Below, piece by piece: positions 26,360-34,952 of a stretch of DNA of 64,000 bases. Numbering within the stretch: position 1 is the stretch's first letter; each line of letters opens with the position of its first letter. The position numbers were made by a program, and so were the translations under genes. The stretch is from Marisediminicola sp040546025 (GTDB lineage Bacteria; Actinomycetota; Actinomycetes; Actinomycetales; Microbacteriaceae): positions 1 to 64,000 of the forward strand of contig NZ_JBEPNA010000002.1 of the NCBI RefSeq assembly GCF_040546025.1, read 5' to 3'. Below the pieces are notes generated by a model. The model ran no database searches, was not told the origin of the DNA, and saw nothing but the letters and a program-made list of their open reading frames with translations.

Positions 26360-27076
26360 TCACGCATGGCCATCCTTCGAGAAGTCGATCCGTCGCTCGA
26401 CCACGTCGCTCGCAACCTCGCGCACCGACCTGCCCGTCGAGAACGAGTGTGCGCGAAGCAACAGCGCGGCGTCTGTGGCGCTGATGCCCATTTGAGCGAG
26501 CACCATCCCGGTCGCCTGATGCACTTCGCGCCGGGAGCGAGCCTCGGTGGCGTCTTCGCTCTCCGTCGCGGCCGTTCCGTCGGCGAGTATGCGGCGCAGG
26601 ACCTGCCATGCGGTGAGTCCGGCGAGCTCCAGCACGTTGGTGACCTGGGAACTGGTCAGGTCCCCCTTCTTGGTCGAGTAGAGGTCGACGGCGCCGATGT
26701 CGAGGGATCCGACAATGAGCGGGAAAGCGTAGATGGCCTGCACGTCGCTGTTTCTTGGATCGTCTCGCAGAGTTTGGGCAAAGATCGGCCAGACCGTGTT
26801 CTTCTCGACGCGAACCCGGGGAGCCAGAACGGGGAGTCGAGTCGAGAGCGCCTGCCAGCACGGACCCTCACCCAGATCGAACTGCATCTCATCGAGAAGT
26901 GCCGACGTGGCGTCGCTCGAACACATCGTCGACTGCCCGTTCGATCCGGCGAGCACCGAGACCGAGGCCCCGGTGACGGGAGCGACAGCGAGGAACGGGC
27001 GACACAGGTTGCTGCGCGTCTCGTGGGCGGTGCTGATGGCGACCTTTGCCGCTTCGAACTGCTCGCTCTCATCCAT
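26360..27076 (-). CDS. GAF-ANTAR domain protein (RNA-binding antiterminator-like), copy 1
   Basis: A 238-residue protein with the same plan as its downstream neighbour: GAF domain (ASVSVLAGSNGQSTMCSSD to IGAVDLYSTKKGDL) and ANTAR domain (REVHQATGMVLAQMGISATD, then LRAHSFSTGRSVREVA). The two are diverged, not a fresh duplication. As a tandem pair they may have different signals or RNA targets. There is no histidine kinase next to them. I could not identify a two-hairpin ANTAR target by eye. Confidence 0.88.
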   Translation of the reverse strand: MDESEQFEAAKVAISTAHETRSNLCRPFLAVAPVTGASVSVLAGSNGQSTMCSSDATSALLDEMQFDLGEGPCWQALSTRLPVLAPRVRVEKNTVWPIFAQTLRDDPRNSDVQAIYAFPLIVGSLDIGAVDLYSTKKGDLTSSQVTNVLELAGLTAWQVLRRILADGTAATESEDATEARSRREVHQATGMVLAQMGISATDAALLLRAHSFSTGRSVREVASDVVERRIDFSKDGHA

Positions 27077-27233
27077 GAGGGCGTACCGTCCAATCCTGCC
27101 GACCAGACCCGCTCATCGTATTCACGCTCAACCTTTTTGATCGATGGTGTGTCGTACGGAGGGGTATACGGCAATTGATCGTCGTTCGCAATCGCTTAAC
27201 GCTACACCGGTGCGCGGTCGACGTCGCGTCAGA

Positions 27234-28097
27234 TCAGGTGGGTTGCAGTAGACCGAGCGACAGGAGGATAAGCAGCGTGCTTCCGAGAGCGAGACGGTAG
27301 ATCACGAACGGCAGGAATGACCGCGTCTTGATGTAGTTCATGAGGAATGCGATGACACCGTAGCCGACCCCGAACGCGACGATCGTCGCGATCGCGGTCT
27401 CGAGCGGCCCGAACGGCCCGTTGATCTCGGGGTCGGTGATGCTGTTGACGAGCTCGAACAGACCGCTCCCAAAGACTGCGGGCACGGCGAGCAGGAACGC
27501 GTACTGGGCGGCCGCCGGTCGCGAGTAGCCCAATGCCCGGCCCATCGTCGTGGTCGCGCCGGAGCGGGAGACCCCGGGAATGAGCGCGAGGGTCTGCGCA
27601 AGCCCGTAGAGGATGCCGTCGCGATAGCCGATGTCGTTCAGCTGCTTCGTGCGTCGACCGAGCAGGTCGGCGACCCCGAGGAAGATACCGAAGACGATAA
27701 GCACGATCGCCACGAGCCAGAGCGAACGGAATGCCCCGCGAATCGTGTCTTGCAGGAAGTAGCCCACGAGCACGATCGGAATGGTGCCGATGATGATGAG
27801 CCACCCCAGGCGCACGTCGGGGTCGTTCTTCTCGATGGTCACGCCGCGGCCCCCGCGGCTCGCGCCGGACCCGAAGTGGCGGAACCATTTGCCGATGATG
27901 CGGCTGATATCGCCCCAGAAGTAGAGCAGCACCGCGGCCTCGGTGCCGAGCTGGGTGATGGCGGTGAACGTCGCGCCCGGATCGGTCGCCGAGGGCAGGA
28001 ACTCCCCCGCGATTCGCAGGTGCGCGCTCGAGGAGATCGGGAGGAATTCGGTGAGCCCCTGGAGCAGTCCGAGAATGATCGCTTCGATGAAACTCAC
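27234..28097 (-). CDS. uppP: Undecaprenyl-diphosphatase UppP (BacA)
   Basis: A 287-residue polytopic membrane phosphatase recycling undecaprenyl diphosphate to the monophosphate carrier for peptidoglycan synthesis. It has the two family signatures: GLLQGLTEFLPISSSAH (residues 9-25) and the PGVSRSGATTT segment; about eight hydrophobic helices are visible. It follows the M20 peptidase gene by 15 nt. mshC and uppP lie near each other in many actinobacteria; here the GAF-ANTAR pair lies between them. Confidence 0.95.
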   Translation of the reverse strand: MSFIEAIILGLLQGLTEFLPISSSAHLRIAGEFLPSATDPGATFTAITQLGTEAAVLLYFWGDISRIIGKWFRHFGSGASRGGRGVTIEKNDPDVRLGWLIIIGTIPIVLVGYFLQDTIRGAFRSLWLVAIVLIVFGIFLGVADLLGRRTKQLNDIGYRDGILYGLAQTLALIPGVSRSGATTTMGRALGYSRPAAAQYAFLLAVPAVFGSGLFELVNSITDPEINGPFGPLETAIATIVAFGVGYGVIAFLMNYIKTRSFLPFVIYRLALGSTLLILLSLGLLQPT

Positions 28098-28112
28098 GCG
28101 GTTGGAGCCGTT

Positions 28113-29468
28113 CTAGTAGTCGAGGAGCAGGTCCGTCAGGACGTGCCTGCCAAACACTAGTGCGTCGAGGGGTACTCTTTCGTCCACCCCGTGGAACATG
28201 CCAGGGAAGTCGAGCTCGGCCGGCAGCTTGAGCGGCGCGAAGCCGTAGCCCTTGATGCCCAGCAGCGACAGCGCCTTGTTGTCGGTTCCGCCGCTCAGCA
28301 GGTAGGGCAGCACGGCCGCACCCGGGTCATGGGTGCCGAGTGCGTTCGTCATCGCGTCCACGAGAGGCCCCGAGAATGCTGTCTCGAGCCCGATGTCCTG
28401 GTGCATGATCTGGATCTCGATGTCGGGGCCGACCAGCTCTCGCACCCGGGCCAGCACGGCATCCTCCTCCCCCGGCAGCGCACGGATGTCGATGAGCGCC
28501 TCGGCGGTGTCGGGGATCACGTTGTGCTTGTACCCGGCGGTCAGCATCGTCGGGTTCGTGGTGGTGCGCAGGGAGCCCTGGATGAACCCGGCCGCCGTGC
28601 CGGTCGCGATGACGAGCTCGTCCGGGCCGACCTTCTGCGGGTCCTGGTCGAGGATGCGGGCGAGCTCGCCGATGAGCTCGGTCGTCGTGTCGGTCAGGCG
28701 CAGTGGCCACTGTTCGCGGCCAAGAGTGGCGACGGCCTCGGCGAGCTTGGTGATCGCATTGTCATGCATCACGCGGGATCCGTGCGAGGCGGTGCCGCGG
28801 GAGATGAGCTTGACCCAGATGAGGGCCTTCTCGCCGGTCTGCAGCAGGTAGGCGCGGGTTCCGTTGAGGGTGATCGAGTAGCCGCCGACCTCGCTGATCG
28901 CCTCGGTCGCGCCGGCGAAGAGTTCCGGATGCTCCCGCACCAGGTAGTGCGAGCCGAGCCGGCCGCCGTCCTCCTCGTCGGCGAAGAAGCCGACGATGAT
29001 GTCGCGGGCCGGCTGGCGGCCGCTGCCGAGGATGTCGCCGAGCGCGGTGACCATCATCGCGTCCATGTCCTTCATGTCGACCGCGCCCCGACCCCAGAGC
29101 AGGCCGTCCCTGATCTCGCCGCCGAACGGGTCGACGCTCCAGTTCGCCGGGTCGGCCGGCACGACGTCGGTGTGCCCGTGCAGAACCAGGGCATCGGCAT
29201 CCGGATTCGCGCCCTCCACGCGGGCGACGACCGACACCCGCCCGGGGGCCGACTCGAACAGCTGCGGGGTGAGCCCGAGGGCCACGAGTTTGGCCTCGAG
29301 GTACTCGGCGGCATCCGCCTCGCCGTTGGATCTGCCCTCGCCGTAATTGGTGGTGTCGAACCGGATGAGGTCGCGCGCGACGATCGCCGTCTCGTCGAGT
29401 GCGACGCCGTTTTCATCGGTGTCGGCCGACAGCGCGGCGGCGGAGGAGGTGGATTTGGGGGTGACCAT
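28113..29468 (-). CDS. M20 family metallopeptidase (dipeptidase-like)
   Basis: A 451-residue zinc aminoacylase/peptidase. Metal ligands are visible in HGHTDVVP, GRGAVDMKDMDA and the catalytic Glu pair in FADEEDGG; the dimerisation domain follows (TASHGSRVMHDNAI) and the last zinc His is in GMFHGVDERVP. It hydrolyses peptide or acyl-amino-acid bonds in the cytoplasm; substrate undetermined. The ATG at 29468 follows GGGAGG with very short spacing. It is cotranscribed with uppP. Confidence 0.92.
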   Translation of the reverse strand: MVTPKSTSSAAALSADTDENGVALDETAIVARDLIRFDTTNYGEGRSNGEADAAEYLEAKLVALGLTPQLFESAPGRVSVVARVEGANPDADALVLHGHTDVVPADPANWSVDPFGGEIRDGLLWGRGAVDMKDMDAMMVTALGDILGSGRQPARDIIVGFFADEEDGGRLGSHYLVREHPELFAGATEAISEVGGYSITLNGTRAYLLQTGEKALIWVKLISRGTASHGSRVMHDNAITKLAEAVATLGREQWPLRLTDTTTELIGELARILDQDPQKVGPDELVIATGTAAGFIQGSLRTTTNPTMLTAGYKHNVIPDTAEALIDIRALPGEEDAVLARVRELVGPDIEIQIMHQDIGLETAFSGPLVDAMTNALGTHDPGAAVLPYLLSGGTDNKALSLLGIKGYGFAPLKLPAELDFPGMFHGVDERVPLDALVFGRHVLTDLLLDY

Positions 29469-29608
29469 GCCTCCCACGATACCGATGACGCCCTGTGCGG
29501 GGGCGGTTGCGCGCGGATCCTCGCCCGGGCGGGCCATGGCGTTCAAACCGCCGTCCCCGCGCGTGCTATTGTCGTACCTCGGTAGTCCTGCAAGGGATTG
29601 CCGGAAGC

Positions 29609-29692
29609 GCGCGGATGGCGGAATTGGTAGACGCGCTAGCTTGAGGTGCTAGTGCCCGAAAGGGCGTGGGGGTTCAAGTCCCCCTTCGCGCA
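29609..29692 (+). tRNA. tRNA-Leu (anticodon GAG)
   Basis: An 84-nt class-II tRNA. Acceptor GCGCGGA (29609-29615) pairs with TTCGCGC (29685-29691), the D-arm contains GGTAG, the anticodon stem CTAGC/GCTAG encloses the loop TTGAGGT (anticodon GAG, reading CUC and CUU), a long variable arm follows (GCCCGAAAGGGC), and the T-arm GGGGG-TTCAAGT-CCCCC is canonical. The discriminator is A. CCA is not encoded. Confidence 0.97.
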
Positions 29693-29735
29693 CACTGAGA
29701 GATTCGGCTTATTCAGCTGAGTTGTTCGGGAAATT

Positions 29736-29773
29736 GGTCGGGAGTACCGCTTAGCGGTCTCCCGGCCTTTTTT
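29736..29773 (+). terminator. Intrinsic terminator of tRNA-Leu
   Basis: GGTCGGGAG and ACCGC pair with GCGGT and CTCCCGGCC around a TTA loop (29736-29767), with one bulged T, followed immediately by TTTTTT (29768-29773). It is a textbook Rho-independent terminator about 45 nt after the tRNA. Confidence 0.9.
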
Positions 29774-29789
29774 GTGCCCGGATTCGCTC

Positions 29790-30176
29790 TTAGGGCCCCG
29801 TCGGCGGATGGCCGATGCCGGCGTTAAACGCAAAATCGGCGTGCCTGAGGATTTTCAGGCACGCCGATTCGTATTGGTGTTGCGGGTAAGCGGGGGTTAT
29901 CGCGGAGTGGGTCCGGCTACTACCAGGGTGGCCGGTCAGCGTCAGCACCGTGCCGGACTTGGCGTAGACCGTGCCGGTGACCGTGACCGTCCCGGTACCG
30001 CTGAAGACCGCGCTCGAGACGCTCGACGCGAACGCGGCGGGTCCCGCAAGAGTGGCCGCAAGTACCGCAACAATCGTGCTCACACTCATCCACAACCGGC
30101 GTCGCCGGCCCTGTGTCACTGAAGCGCGGCGAGGCGCTCCGACAGAGCGGGCCAGAGGGGTGCGGAAGACCGTCAT
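29790..30176 (-). CDS. Small exported or membrane-anchored protein, 3' end reads through a hairpin
   Basis: A 128-codon frame with an Arg-rich start and one hydrophobic segment (STIVAVLAATLAGPAAFA, residues about 33-50), consistent with a signal peptide or anchor, then a Thr/Val/Gly-rich beta-like stretch (GTGTVTVTGTVYAKSG). AAGGA precedes the ATG at 30176. The last 40 codons are unlike the rest and run through a perfect 15-bp terminator stem (29834-29869), so the true protein probably ended earlier and the gene is frameshifted or truncated. No family recognised. Confidence 0.5.
   Translation of the reverse strand: MTVFRTPLARSVGAPRRASVTQGRRRRLWMSVSTIVAVLAATLAGPAAFASSVSSAVFSGTGTVTVTGTVYAKSGTVLTLTGHPGSSRTHSAITPAYPQHQYESACLKILRHADFAFNAGIGHPPTGP
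29829..29869 (-). terminator. Perfect 15-bp hairpin, minus-strand terminator
   Basis: AATCGGCGTGCCTGA (29834-29848) and TCAGGCACGCCGATT (29855-29869) pair perfectly around a 6-nt loop. Read on the minus strand the stem is followed by TTTT, as expected for a terminator of the gene at 29790-30176, although it lies inside that frame. Confidence 0.75.
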
Positions 30177-30372
30177 GAGGTGTCCTTACTGCGGTGGGGA
30201 CGACGAACGGGGGCAGGTCGTGTGACTGACGTTAGGTGCGTGCCCGGCAGCGCAGAAGGGGTCGAGTGTTCAAAGACCTAAACGATGTCGGCGCGCGCCG
30301 TTCATTTGCCCAAACGCACGCAACGCGGCGAGATTTAGGCATGAGGTAGCGACCAGGACCGGGAGGGCGCCT

Positions 30373-30807
30373 TCACCCTGCGGAAGGATGGATTGACGCC
30401 GCCCCAACCCGGGCAATAGCAACCAGGGACATTCCCAGTTCTTCGGCCTCATCCAGGGTGTACTCGCTCGACCCGATGGTGACGTACGGGCGGTCCTCGG
30501 CGCCCGTGTCCGGATCGACCGACATGCACAGCCGCGCGGGGACTCCGTCGGCAACTTCCAGCGCCTCACTCATGTGCACCCAGTCCTCTTCGCCGTGGTT
30601 CGCGCCGTGTTGGATGGCGCACCACAGTGGACAATTGATGCGCGACGCGACCGTGCGATTGTGCGACCGCGCCGAGAATTCTGAGTCAGACACACCGGTC
30701 TCAATTCGCTCGGCGGTGGGATTGTTGTGAACGATTCCGGCGGGTCGTTCGTGGGTTGTTGCGTGCGGGTTCGTGATGTTGCGATTTCCTACGCTAGAGC
30801 GGCGCAC
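30373..30807 (-). CDS. DUF6907-type protein
   Basis: The last 90 residues match a small actinobacterial domain annotated DUF6907: a CPLWCAIQHG Cys/His cluster, then HMSEALEVADGVPARLCMSV, DPDTGAEDRPYVTIG and the terminal helix YTLDEAEELGMSLVAIA. The Cys/His positions suggest a metal-binding knuckle; function is unknown and such genes are often linked to phage or accessory DNA. The start is uncertain: ATG 30807 gives a long unconserved N-terminus, GTG 30693 is a plausible alternative. Confidence 0.7.
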   Translation of the reverse strand: MRRSSVGNRNITNPHATTHERPAGIVHNNPTAERIETGVSDSEFSARSHNRTVASRINCPLWCAIQHGANHGEEDWVHMSEALEVADGVPARLCMSVDPDTGAEDRPYVTIGSSEYTLDEAEELGMSLVAIARVGAASIHPSAG

Positions 30808-30880
30808 GGGCCCAGCTCTACCTCTTTAGCGTTCAAACTTCTGAACGAGCTGCGTTGGATCGCTCGCTCGTCGGCTGGGG

Positions 30881-32884
30881 CTAGCCGGTGCCATCGCCGC
30901 GGCGCGAACCCAGGTAGGAGCCGACCACCGCGGCGCCGAGGTCGTCGAGCTCGGGTGCCACGACGGTGCCGCCGACTCGCGCCGCCAGCGAGTCGGCGAA
31001 CCGTGCGAGCCCCGGATCCTCGCCGAGGCGGAAGAAGGTCGTGTGTGCGCCCAGGCGCATCGAGTTGTCGAGCTCGCGCACGGCGAGGGCCACCGTGAGC
31101 GGATGCGGTGGATAGTTGAAGAACACGTCGCCGCCGGCCTCGAGGTGAGAGGTCGGCTCGCCGTCGGTGACGATGAGCAGCACCGGCTGGGCCGTCGGAT
31201 GCCGGCGGAAGTGTCGGTTCGCCAACAGGAGGGCGTGGTGCAGGTTGGTGCCCTTCTCGTATTCCGCGTCGAGCGCGGTGAGCTGCTCGATCTCCATCGC
31301 CTCGGCCACGCGGCCGAAACCGATGAGCTGCAGGTCATCGCCGCGAAAGCGGCTCGTGATCAGCGTGTGGAGCGCGAGCGCGGTGCGTTTCATCGGAACC
31401 CACCGCCCGTCGATGGCCATCGAGAACGACGTATCTACCAGCAACGCCACGCACGCCCGCGTGCGGGCCTCGGTCTCCTGAACCTCGACGTCGCCGATCT
31501 CGAGCCGGATGCCCGCGTCGGTCCCGCCGCGCTCCCCCACCGTGCGGGTGATGGCGTTGGTGATCGTGCGGGTCACGTCCCACGGCTCAGTGTCGCCGAA
31601 GGCCCATTCCCGGGTGGCCCCCGAGAACTCCCCCGCGGTGCCGGCGGTCGCCACATCACGGTTGCCCTGCCGCCCGGACATCCGGGCGGCGACATCGCGC
31701 AACAACGCCTTGCCGAGCTGACGCATCGCCTTCGGCGTCAGCCTGAGCATGCCGTCGGAACCGCGCTTCATGGTGCCCGGATCGCGGAGCGCCGAGTCGA
31801 GCTGCTGGAGGGTGCGGGCGTCGGCCGCCGCCGCGTCGCCCAGCTGCCGGGTCAGCTTGTCGAGGTCGAGGTCGAGGTCGTCCTTGCTCGACCCGCTGTA
31901 CGACTGCGCCAGCTGCTCGGACAACTCGTCGAGGTCGGCGAGATCCTGGAACACGCCCGTGCCGTCGCCCAGGCCGAGCCCCTCCCCGCCCTGCATGCGC
32001 TCCGAGCCGCCCCAGTCCTCACCCGGGCGCAACGCCTGGAGGTGACCGTCGAGCTGGGCGAGCGCCTGCGAAAGATCAGGCGAGCCGAAGGCTTGAGCGG
32101 CCAGCGTATCGAGCTCGTCGCGTTGCTCCCGGGTCATCGAGTTGCGCATCCGCGCGGCGGCGGCGGCGCGCCGGGCAAGCGCGTCGAGGAGCTCCTCGAT
32201 GTTCGCGGGCCTCTCCGGGAAGAAGCCGCCGTGCTTCTCCATGAACTCGTCAAACTGCTCTGGGGTGTCATCGCCCCTCTCGTGCGCGGCGAGCAGCTTG
32301 TTGAGGTCGCCGAGCATCTCATTGATCGCGGCCCGGTCGGCGTCGGTGGCGTTCTCGAGTGCATTCTTCATGCCGGCGAAACGCTGGTCGAGCATCTCGC
32401 GGCCCAGCAGGTCCTTGATTTTCTCGAAGTCGGCGCGGGCCTCGCTGCTGCGCCAGTTGTAGTCGCCGAGCTCGCTGACGGCAGCGGGAGTGGATGCCGG
32501 CAGGTTCTCGAGCTGCATCTCGGCCAGCATCCGGTCGCCGTCGTCGAGGTCGACGTCACGCGCCAGTTGTGCGCGTTCGGTGCTGACTGCCTTCTCGAGC
32601 AGTTGTCGGACCTCCTCGAGGGTGCCGTCGAGGTTGTGCCGGCGTGTCAGCTCCCGCCGCCTCTCGGCCACCCGGCGGGCCAGCTCGTCGAGGCCGGCCC
32701 GGTCCGTGCCGCCGCGCCGCAGGAACTCCCGCATCGCGCGCTCGGGCGAGTAGCCCGCCATGACGTCCTCGCCGATGGCGTCGAGCGCCTCGGCCAGGTC
32801 GACGGGCGGGGCGAGCGGATCGGGCCCGCCGGCGTACCTGCCGTAGCGGGCGGCGTGGGTGAGTCGGCGGTTGGCCCTAGCCAT
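30881..32884 (-). CDS. VWA-domain protein paired with a MoxR ATPase
   Basis: A 667-residue cytoplasmic protein. The N-terminal 400 residues are alpha-helical and charged (for example RREFLRRGG-like and EKIKDLLGREMLDQRFAGM). The C-terminal von Willebrand A domain carries the MIDAS motif DTSFSM (CVALLVDTSFSMAIDG), GTNLHHAL and a TDGEPTSH strand. Together with the ATPase encoded just upstream (8-nt overlap) it resembles the MoxR-VWA pairs and magnesium-chelatase-like D/I partners that act as chaperone or metal-insertion machines. Target unknown. Confidence 0.9.
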   Translation of the reverse strand: MARANRRLTHAARYGRYAGGPDPLAPPVDLAEALDAIGEDVMAGYSPERAMREFLRRGGTDRAGLDELARRVAERRRELTRRHNLDGTLEEVRQLLEKAVSTERAQLARDVDLDDGDRMLAEMQLENLPASTPAAVSELGDYNWRSSEARADFEKIKDLLGREMLDQRFAGMKNALENATDADRAAINEMLGDLNKLLAAHERGDDTPEQFDEFMEKHGGFFPERPANIEELLDALARRAAAAARMRNSMTREQRDELDTLAAQAFGSPDLSQALAQLDGHLQALRPGEDWGGSERMQGGEGLGLGDGTGVFQDLADLDELSEQLAQSYSGSSKDDLDLDLDKLTRQLGDAAAADARTLQQLDSALRDPGTMKRGSDGMLRLTPKAMRQLGKALLRDVAARMSGRQGNRDVATAGTAGEFSGATREWAFGDTEPWDVTRTITNAITRTVGERGGTDAGIRLEIGDVEVQETEARTRACVALLVDTSFSMAIDGRWVPMKRTALALHTLITSRFRGDDLQLIGFGRVAEAMEIEQLTALDAEYEKGTNLHHALLLANRHFRRHPTAQPVLLIVTDGEPTSHLEAGGDVFFNYPPHPLTVALAVRELDNSMRLGAHTTFFRLGEDPGLARFADSLAARVGGTVVAPELDDLGAAVVGSYLGSRRGDGTG

Positions 32885-34262
32885 AGATCGTCTCGCCCCC
32901 TCCGCTCTCCTTGCTGATCCGGCGCTGCAGGTAGAGGCCCTCGAGGGCCAGCTCGATGGCGCCAGCGCGCTGTCCGTCGCCGTGCGCGCCGACCCGGTCG
33001 CAGACCTCGTCATACAGTTCGGACTCCCCGAGCACCGGCAGCCCGGAGAGGAACGCGCGAGCGGTGACCTGCTCGCCGGTCGTAACGAGGGCGCCCGCCT
33101 CGATCGCCTCCACCAGCAACGCGAAGTCGACCCCGCGAAAGTGCGCCCTGACCGTCTCGGCCGTGGCGGTGCGAAGCAGGTGGTCGAGGATCTCGTCCTC
33201 ACGCCCCTCCTCGGCCGATTCGAACTCGATCTTGCCGCCGAGCACGTCGACGGCGGTCTCCAGGTCGACCGGGCGAGCCACGGCATCCGCCTCACCCTGA
33301 CGGGCCTGGCGGTGGATCGCGGCCGCCGCGATGGTCTCCGCGCCGGCGATCGCAAATCGGGCGCTCACCCCGCTGCGCTGGTCGACCGCGTTCGAGTGGC
33401 GCAGCGCCCGGGTGAAGCGCGCGAGGATCTCGACGAGGTAGTCGGGAACGTCGGCGGTCAGGTCGGACTCCTGCCGGATGATGGCAATCTCGTCGGCCAA
33501 CTCGGTCGGATAATGGGTGCGGATTTCGGCGCCGAAACGGTCCTTCAGCGGGGTGATGATGCGACCCCGGTTCGTGTAGTCCTCCGGATTGGCGGTGGCC
33601 AGCACGAGCACGTCGAGAGGGAGCCGGAGCACGTAGCCGCGGATCTGGATGTCGCGCTCCTCCATCACGTTGAGCATTGCGACCTGGATGCGCTCGGCAA
33701 GGTCGGGGAGCTCGTTGATGGCCACGATCCCCCGGTGGCTGCGCGGAATGAGGCCAAAGTGGATGGTCTCGGGGTCGCCCAGGCTGCGGCCCTCGGCGAC
33801 CTTCATCGGGTCCACGTCGCCGATCAGGTCGGCGACGCTCGTGTCGGGGGTGGCGAGCTTCTCGGAGTAGCGCTCGTCGCGCCCGCGCCAGGCGACCGGC
33901 AGGTCGTCGCCCAACTCGGCGGCACGGCGCCGGCTCGCCGCCGTAATGGGGTCGAACGGATGCTCGCCGAGCTCGGAGCCCGCGATGACCGGGGACCACT
34001 CGTCGAGCAGGCCGACCATCGTGCGCAACAGGCGGGTCTTGCCCTGACCCCGCTCGCCGAGCAGCACGATGTCGTGACCGGCAATGAGTGCCCGCTCGAG
34101 CTGCGGGATGACGGTGGACTCGAGCCCGTGCAGGCCGGGCCACGGATCACGGCCGTCGCGGAGAGCGGACAGGAGATTCTCGCGAATCTCGGCGCGGAGG
34201 GTCTTCTGCACGTGGCCGGAAGCGCGGAGAGCGCCGACTGTCTCCGCTGTTGGCATCGTCAT
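32877..34262 (-). CDS. MoxR / magnesium-chelatase-type AAA+ ATPase
   Basis: A 461-residue AAA+ protein. Walker A is GERGQGKT (in DIVLLGERGQGKTRLLRTM), the acidic Walker B/sensor region is near GIVAINELPDLAERIQVAML, followed by the presensor segment EERDIQIRGY and the sensor-1 Asn in ATANPEDY. C-terminal residues form the lid domain. It is coupled to the VWA gene by an 8-nt overlap, the usual arrangement for a two-component remodelling complex. Two in-frame ATGs (34262 and 34256) compete for the start. Confidence 0.92.
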   Translation of the reverse strand: MTMPTAETVGALRASGHVQKTLRAEIRENLLSALRDGRDPWPGLHGLESTVIPQLERALIAGHDIVLLGERGQGKTRLLRTMVGLLDEWSPVIAGSELGEHPFDPITAASRRRAAELGDDLPVAWRGRDERYSEKLATPDTSVADLIGDVDPMKVAEGRSLGDPETIHFGLIPRSHRGIVAINELPDLAERIQVAMLNVMEERDIQIRGYVLRLPLDVLVLATANPEDYTNRGRIITPLKDRFGAEIRTHYPTELADEIAIIRQESDLTADVPDYLVEILARFTRALRHSNAVDQRSGVSARFAIAGAETIAAAAIHRQARQGEADAVARPVDLETAVDVLGGKIEFESAEEGREDEILDHLLRTATAETVRAHFRGVDFALLVEAIEAGALVTTGEQVTARAFLSGLPVLGESELYDEVCDRVGAHGDGQRAGAIELALEGLYLQRRISKESGGGETIYG

Positions 34263-34271
34263 CTCAGCAAA

Positions 34272-34352
34272 CTACGCCGCACCGCTGCGGTGCAGGCAGT
34301 GAATTCGCCTTGTGAAATCACGAGGCAAATAAAGTGGGCTTCGCAGCAGCAT
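34272..34352 (-). CDS. Possible 26-codon leader ORF before the MoxR gene
   Basis: ATG at 34352 with an AAAGGAG site 6 nt upstream opens a 26-codon frame (MLLRSPLYLPRDFTRRIHCL onward) ending 9 nt before the MoxR ATG. The ribosome site is part of the inverted repeat at 34359-34381. It overlaps a 20-bp imperfect palindrome (34307-34326). It could be a leader peptide or chance. Confidence 0.3.
   Translation of the reverse strand: MLLRSPLYLPRDFTRRIHCLHRSGAA
34307..34326. promoter_or_regulatory. 20-bp imperfect palindrome upstream of the MoxR gene
   Basis: GCCTTGTGAAATCACGAGGC reads as a near-perfect dyad (one G-T position) and lies 45 nt upstream of the MoxR start. It may be an operator or an mRNA hairpin. 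No regulator is encoded next to it. Confidence 0.4.
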
Positions 34353-34358
34353 CCGTTT

Positions 34359-34514
34359 CTCCTTTCATTATTCAGGAGTGGCAGGCTGGTCGGCGGGCGG
34401 ATGCTGGGATATCCAGCATCCAGCCCCTCTTGCTGCACCGATGTTGCGACATACACAACATTGTTGCGCCTGCGTGGGCGTCGGCAACAGACCACTCCTG
34501 AATGGTGAAAGGAG
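34359..34514. mobile_element. 156-bp inverted-repeat element (MITE-like)
   Basis: Terminal inverted repeats of 23 bp: 34359-34381 (core CCTTTCATTATTCAGGAGTG) and the complement of 34492-34514 match at 21 of 23 positions. Between them are 110 nt with no gene but with a further dyad, GGATGCTGG/CCAGCATCC at 34399-34421. I see no obvious target-site duplication. The size, terminal repeats and lack of coding capacity suggest a non-autonomous transposon relic; a structured regulatory region is the alternative. Confidence 0.45.
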
Positions 34515-34531
34515 ACTGCCCGGGGCCCCGG

Positions 34532-34903
34532 CTACTTCGTGATCGCCAACCCCGTCGATTCCGAGGCGGCCCCGACGGCGCCCGCGTCGGTCAGCGTGGT
34601 GAAACCGAGGCCCTCCATGCGGTCGATTGCAGCGGCGGACCGGCTGCCGGAGCGGCAATAGACGACGTACTCTCCGTCCGTCGGCAGCTCCGAGACCGTC
34701 TCGTCGAACGATGCCGACTGCACATCGATGTTCACAGCTCCCTCGAGGTGGCCGGAGGCGAACTCCTCGGCTGTGCGCACGTCGATGACGACCGTCTCAG
34801 CTGAGATCGAGATGGGTTCGGCGGCGGGAGCGCACGCGGCGACGCCGAAAGCGAGGGTGGCGGCGATCGCCACGGAGGCGAGGAGACGGAAGGTGATCTT
34901 CAT
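34532..34903 (-). CDS. Rhodanese-domain lipoprotein
   Basis: A 123-residue exported sulfurtransferase-like protein. The signal ends in a lipobox (VAAC, near residue 21), so it should be lipid-anchored outside the membrane. The single rhodanese domain contains VIDVRTAEEFASGHLEGAVN and the active loop YCRSGSRSA with the persulfide-carrying Cys. It follows the thioredoxin gene by about 50 nt and is probably under the same CsoR/CstR-type operator. A role in handling sulfane sulfur or thiol stress outside the cytoplasm is inferred. Confidence 0.88.
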   Translation of the reverse strand: MKITFRLLASVAIAATLAFGVAACAPAAEPISISAETVVIDVRTAEEFASGHLEGAVNIDVQSASFDETVSELPTDGEYVVYCRSGSRSAAAIDRMEGLGFTTLTDAGAVGAASESTGLAITK

Positions 34904-34952
34904 TGGTGAGGTGTCTTTCGATTGAAGGTGGTGGACAGTTTTCCGAGCTCCA

